A DNA stretch of 64,000 bases from Chlorophyllum brunneum (lineage: Eukaryota > Basidiomycota > Agaricomycetes > Agaricales > Agaricaceae). The position numbers and the translations under genes are program-made. The stretch covers positions 1,240,001 to 1,304,000 of the forward strand of contig OY756140.1 of the NCBI GenBank assembly GCA_963576785.1. The letters are read 5' to 3'. This document shows, in pieces, positions 60,001 through 64,000 of this stretch (positions are counted from its first letter, which is position 1; each line of letters starts with the position of its first letter). Under the pieces are notes generated by a model that saw only the letters and a program-made list of their open reading frames with translations, had not been told where the DNA came from and made no database searches.

Positions 60001-63000
60001 TGCTGAATACTTTGTTCGGAAGGTACGTATCAACTGGGGTATACATAGATAATCTCTTACCTTCCACATACCCAGAGTCTCATAACCGCTGTTTCGCGCG
60101 TGAGATTTGAAAATGGGAAATCGCCTTCTGTTGTACGGCAGTTTCTCATTGACCAGCTTCGCTACAATGACAATACATCCAATCCGGTGAGTCTCATTGG
60201 AAGTAGTCAGTGGAGATTCCTAATCTTTCAGAAGTACTCGGATGGCTTCTACATATGTACCATCATTTCCGCTGCCGCATACGCTGCCGTTTCTGTTGCT
60301 CCTCCTGAGAGAGGCGAGCTGTTACCTGCAGAGACTCGCTCCGAACAAACGCCGGAGGACAAGGAGCTCGTTAAACAGACTATCGCCGAGGTTGACAGGT
60401 ATCGCAGCATGGATCGTCTCATTCCCTCTCCTCATAATATTGTAACCATCGCCGCACTAGAGGTGTGTTCTCTCCCATCTGGGTTGTCACATTTTCTTAC
60501 CACATGGACCAGTTTCACATGATCCTTGGAGTTGCCAATCTTATACCCACTCATCCCAAAGTTTTCTTCCCCCTGACGCGGTGAGTGGCGCTGAGTTTAT
60601 TTCTGAACGTGCTAATAGCCTCCGTAGAGAGGGGCATTACAACCAAGTGCGATTGGCGGCCTTTGATGGTTTATTCCTGACCAAGTGGTATACGCCCGTG
60701 ATAATGCGCTATATCTTATCTGTGGTCGCCAACGATTCCTCGCGAATTGTCCGCCGTCATGTCGCTCGGAACGCTTGCCAGAGCCTGGCCCTTCTTGTTC
60801 AGATGGGTGAAATGAAGTCTAACTTCAAGGATACGGAGTCACTTTTGATTGAGGAAGACGGGAACGCCCCAGAAAGGGCCAAGGAATCGAAGAAGACCGA
60901 GCTTGATTTGATGATGAAGGTGCTACGCAAGGATAGAGAGATCGGCAAGAATGAAGTATTGCGTGAATTCCTCATGCCCATCGCACTGTGCGTATCACAA
61001 TATGATGTCCCATCACTGCTAAATTTCATTACAGTGCCCCGGATGTTGATTACGAGGTCCGCTGGTGTCTCCTCAAGCTTGCTGATATTCTGATTCGCCC
61101 GGTCGAGGAAACGCCTCCATCCGTAAAAATACATATTCCAAGTACGCCTATCACGGACACCGCACCCCAAATTTTACCAGTCAAGGGCCCTGTCAAACCA
61201 ACAAGGATTATTAAATCTGGCGGTCCTGTGCCCCGACATCCTAGTATCCAACTTAGTGTCTCAGCTACCAAGTCCAAGCTCCCAGGCAGTCCTCGACCTA
61301 CCCCTATTGAACCACCCGTCTCGTCACCCGTGATCAAGAAAGCAGTGGTGTTTGCGCAACCAGCTCTTGTTCCTCCATCAGCTGTTTCTTCGACTAAATC
61401 GAAATCAAAGCCGCCTGCCAAACCTCTAAATAACAAATCAGTCAGTAAGCCATTTGTCAAACCAGCCCAGGTTCCTAAGGCTCAGTCCGCTGGCATGAGC
61501 ATTAATGACCTGAGGGCATGTCGAAATGCGTTGAAGAAACTTCAATCCAATAAGCATGCTCTCCTCTTCAATCAACCCGTGGATCCGATCCGAGACAGTG
61601 CGCCTCGGTACGTCGACTAGTTCCCGTCTAATATTGAAGTATCGTTGATAGACGGCTTTAAGATATTTTGACCTCATCAAAGAGCCAATGGATTTGAGCA
61701 CAATGGGCGCGAAACTGGAAGCGGGGATGTACAAGGATCGAGTTGCCTTCCAAGCAGATTTTCGCCTGATGATTTCGAATGCGAAGCTGTACAATGCAGC
61801 CGGAAGCTACGTTCATAACGAAGCCATCGCCTTGGAAACTTTCTTTGAAAAACGTGCGTGAATCGCATTCACTATTTTCAAGAAATTAATTCTTTGCCCT
61901 CCAGAATGGGCGATAATTAACAAGACCCTGGAAGTCGCAGATAAAAACCATGCCAGCCAACTCTCTCGTGAAGCATTATCTAAACCCGCTGAACCTGCTT
62001 CGGTCCCCCAGTCTTCAATAAAGCTCCCTGCTCCTACCCCACCCCAACATCGTCCACCCCCATTTGGGTCATCTTCCAGACCCATTATCAAGCTCAAGGT
62101 TGGCCTTGGAGCCAAGTCATCGCACGCTGATACACCATCTCAACGGCAGCAACAGCCCCCACCGCCCCAGCCCAGGCCCAAAAAACAGAAGCTGCCCCAG
62201 ACAGTCGCTGTACCGGACCTGGACCTCCCTCCACCTCCTTACGTTGATGATGGTTCGCACGACATCCTGCAAGAAGTCCTTGCGATTGAACGGGAAAAGG
62301 ACGAGGAACGTATGCGTATGCACTCAGAGCGGGAGAAAACTACGTCACATGCAAACTCAAGCAAGCGAAAGAAGAGCGAGACACTTGACGACGACGACGA
62401 CATTTTGGCACTTGCTACACCGGCCAAAAAAGAGCGATCCTCCCCTCCAACACCTAAACCTGCCCCAGTCGAGAAACCCATTGCGTCTATGTCAATCACG
62501 ATACCCAAGGTGCAAGCCCATAAAAATATGAAGAAAGAAAAGCTGCCGGAACCCAAGCGTACTGCTTCGGCCATTGAGGCTCCCAAGCCCTCGGTCAAGG
62601 GAAAAGAGAAAGAGGTTGTTACTCAACCGCCAACCACAGCTGTCCCTCTAAAGTCAAGGAAACCTCCAGTCGCCCAGGCCACACCGATCAATGAAAAGAA
62701 ATGCAAAGAGCTGCTCAGGGTAATTCAGAAGATCCCGGAAGCTGCTATTTTCGGCCGGCCCGTCAATCCCGTTTTGGATGGTTGTCCTACGTACGTCACC
62801 AGTTTCCTCTCATCGATTGGACTTATCCCGTGATCAGGTACCTCGATGAGATCGCTCACCCAATGGACTTTGGAACCATGTCGCAGAAACTCGCCGACAA
62901 CCAATATATGACGATGGAGGACTTCAAGAAGGATGTCGAGCTAGTCTTGAGCAACTGTCGACAATTTAACCCTCCATCAACTTTCCCAATCATGTGTGCT

Positions 63001-63504
63001 GACGTTGTCGAGAAGGGTTTCAAGAAGGAATGGCCAAAAACCATGGAGCGGAAGTTATCATGGGGTGAGAAGCGTGGGATGCAGGGTTTAATGTCGACCC
63101 TTGTGAAGGAGCCGATGTAGGTCATGACAACGATTTCATATTCACTACTGAGCGATAGCCATAGCTCTTGGGTTTTCCGTGAGCCTGTAGACCCTGAACT
63201 GCTGGGCATCCCAACCTATTTCGATGTCATCCCCCGGAAAGATGCGCGAGATCTACGGACCATCCGGCAGAAGCTGGATAATGACAAGTACGATACAATT
63301 GAAGCCTTTGAAACCGACCTCGATATGATGATTCGCAATGCGATCAAGTTCAACGGACAAGAGTCAGAAGTTGGAGACATTGCTGTTAAAGTCCAAACTC
63401 GTATCCAGGAGCTGATGAATAGCTTCAAGTCCGGGGGAATGAAAAAGCGCAAGGACGGCGACAAGAGTACGCCCCAGCCTGCCAAGAAGGTCAAGATTGG
63501 TTGA
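57051..63504 (+). CDS. TAF2: TFIID subunit TAF2 with three C-terminal bromodomain-like modules
   Basis: This is the largest core-promoter-binding TFIID subunit, an inactive M1-aminopeptidase fold. After an uncertain first exon (perhaps MDARISLQREHVRRGFS at 57051) come SHQKVVLEIDFNGNL, GYTEVTVIPTSSELRTIHLH, CWIPCIDNLWEKCTWEFEFV and LACQWVCINIIPKTWSDLWL. The HExxH zinc motif is absent, as usual for TAF2. WIYGSGCPSF and the HEAT-like helical part (RRHVARNACQSLALLVQMGE, DVDYEVRWCLLKLADILIRP) follow. The same open frame runs on through a Pro/Lys linker into bromodomain 1 (YFDLIKEPMDLSTMGAKLEA, NAKLYN), bromodomain 2 (AHPMDFGTMSQKL, NCRQFNP) and a degenerate bromodomain 3 (GIPTYFDVI, RTIRQKL, NAIKFNG). 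It ends TPQPAKKVKIG at 63504. About fifteen introns. Fusion is supported by in-frame exon joins at 61034, 61610 and 63118. Confidence 0.9.
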
Positions 63505-63630
63505 TCTGTATGATTGATAATATTAAAGCTATTTATGGTACGGTAGTGTAGTGTACGCTTTGTGAATCGACGCATTCTTGGGATCACCCACGTCAATAAA
63601 TGTAAGAGGCAAGTAAGGATTACGACTACT

Positions 63631-64000
63631 CTACCAATCAGGCCAGAGTTCTGACAAGACCTTGGGGTCTTCCTCGGGTGTATCACGTTGTTTCATCCAC
63701 CGGTCGGGGATCTAAGGGTGGGGTCAGCTGGGGGGTTGCTTCATTATCAGAACCGTCTTTACCAATGGAAAATAGCGCTCCATAGCACTGATGAATCTTT
63801 GTCGGTACTGCTTCGGTGTCACAATGGTCGGCTCTTTTCCAACACCCCATTCCTTGACCCAGCTTTCAAGCTTTTTGTCCCAAGTATAGGTACGGATGTA
63901 ATCTAAAGAAGGATGAGATGAAATGATAATTTCGGAGGTGAGATGCTTACCAACTATTCCAACCACTAGCTCGTTGTTTTGACTATCCACCTATATCAAT
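63631..64000 (-). CDS. FAB1: 1-phosphatidylinositol-3-phosphate 5-kinase, C-terminal end (partial)
   Basis: FAB1/PIKfyve makes PI(3,5)P2 on endosomes and the vacuole. Only the C-terminal end of the lipid-kinase domain is inside the window: [13 protein letters not shown], then after a roughly 48-nt intron [40 protein letters not shown], and after another intron [20 protein letters not shown] with ELWPDW and the stop at 63631. The [21 protein letters not shown] block is characteristic of FAB1. The gene is convergent with TAF2, with 126 bp between stops. The start and the FYVE and chaperonin-like domains lie beyond the right edge. Confidence 0.88.

Noticed and set aside
1..64000. Biosynthetic gene cluster, mating-type locus or mobile element
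   Set aside because: No polyketide/terpene/NRPS enzymes, no HD1/HD2 divergent pair or pheromone receptor (the triple-homeodomain gene stands alone), and no transposase, integrase or terminal repeats were seen.

Overview
The window is a nuclear segment of a filamentous basidiomycete, most likely an Agaricomycete. The evidence is the gene content (VPS33, NTE1, HET-C, a division 1 chitin synthase, TAF2, LTV1), the many roughly 45-70 nt introns with GT..AG ends, moderate GC content and dense packing on both strands. No CRISPR array, rRNA, tRNA, virus or intact transposon was recognised. Exon joins were worked out by eye from splice signals and family motifs.

Layout. 1-2.8 kb: the 5' part of an F-box/LRR gene (-), then a four-exon gene for a 74-residue YABBY/HMG-like protein (-). 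3.7-15.2 kb: a head-to-tail run of VPS33, NTE1 and a mitochondrial isocitrate/2-methylisocitrate lyase-family gene (all -). 15.2-20.1 kb: gene-poor, with one lineage-type tail-anchored protein (+). 20.1-30.2 kb: a triple-homeodomain transcription factor, pantothenate kinase, coatomer gamma (SEC21) and casein kinase 1 (all -). 31.1-34.7 kb: a chitin synthase (+), divergent from CK1. 35.1-39.4 kb: a very large Ser/Pro-rich unknown (-). 39.7-46.9 kb: two paralogous bHLH factors (+) on either side of a small multi-pass membrane protein (+), with long spacers. 48.5-51 kb: a compact TBCA / MED11 / SEC14-like cluster. 51.3-56.9 kb: HET-C and LTV1 (-). 57-63.5 kb: TAF2 with three C-terminal bromodomain-like modules (+). 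63.6 kb to the edge: the C-terminus of FAB1 (-).

Most genes are housekeeping: membrane fusion and traffic (VPS33, SEC21, SEC14-like, FAB1), lipid metabolism (NTE1), CoA synthesis (PANK), transcription initiation (TAF2, MED11), ribosome assembly (LTV1), tubulin folding (TBCA) and cell wall (CHS). No operon-like pathway is evident. The most unusual items are the three-homeodomain protein built from symmetric phase-2 exons that each cut a homeodomain at the same codon, the TAF2-bromodomain fusion, the bHLH duplication, the miniature YABBY-like gene and a reading-frame break at the conserved C-terminus of the SEC14-like gene.
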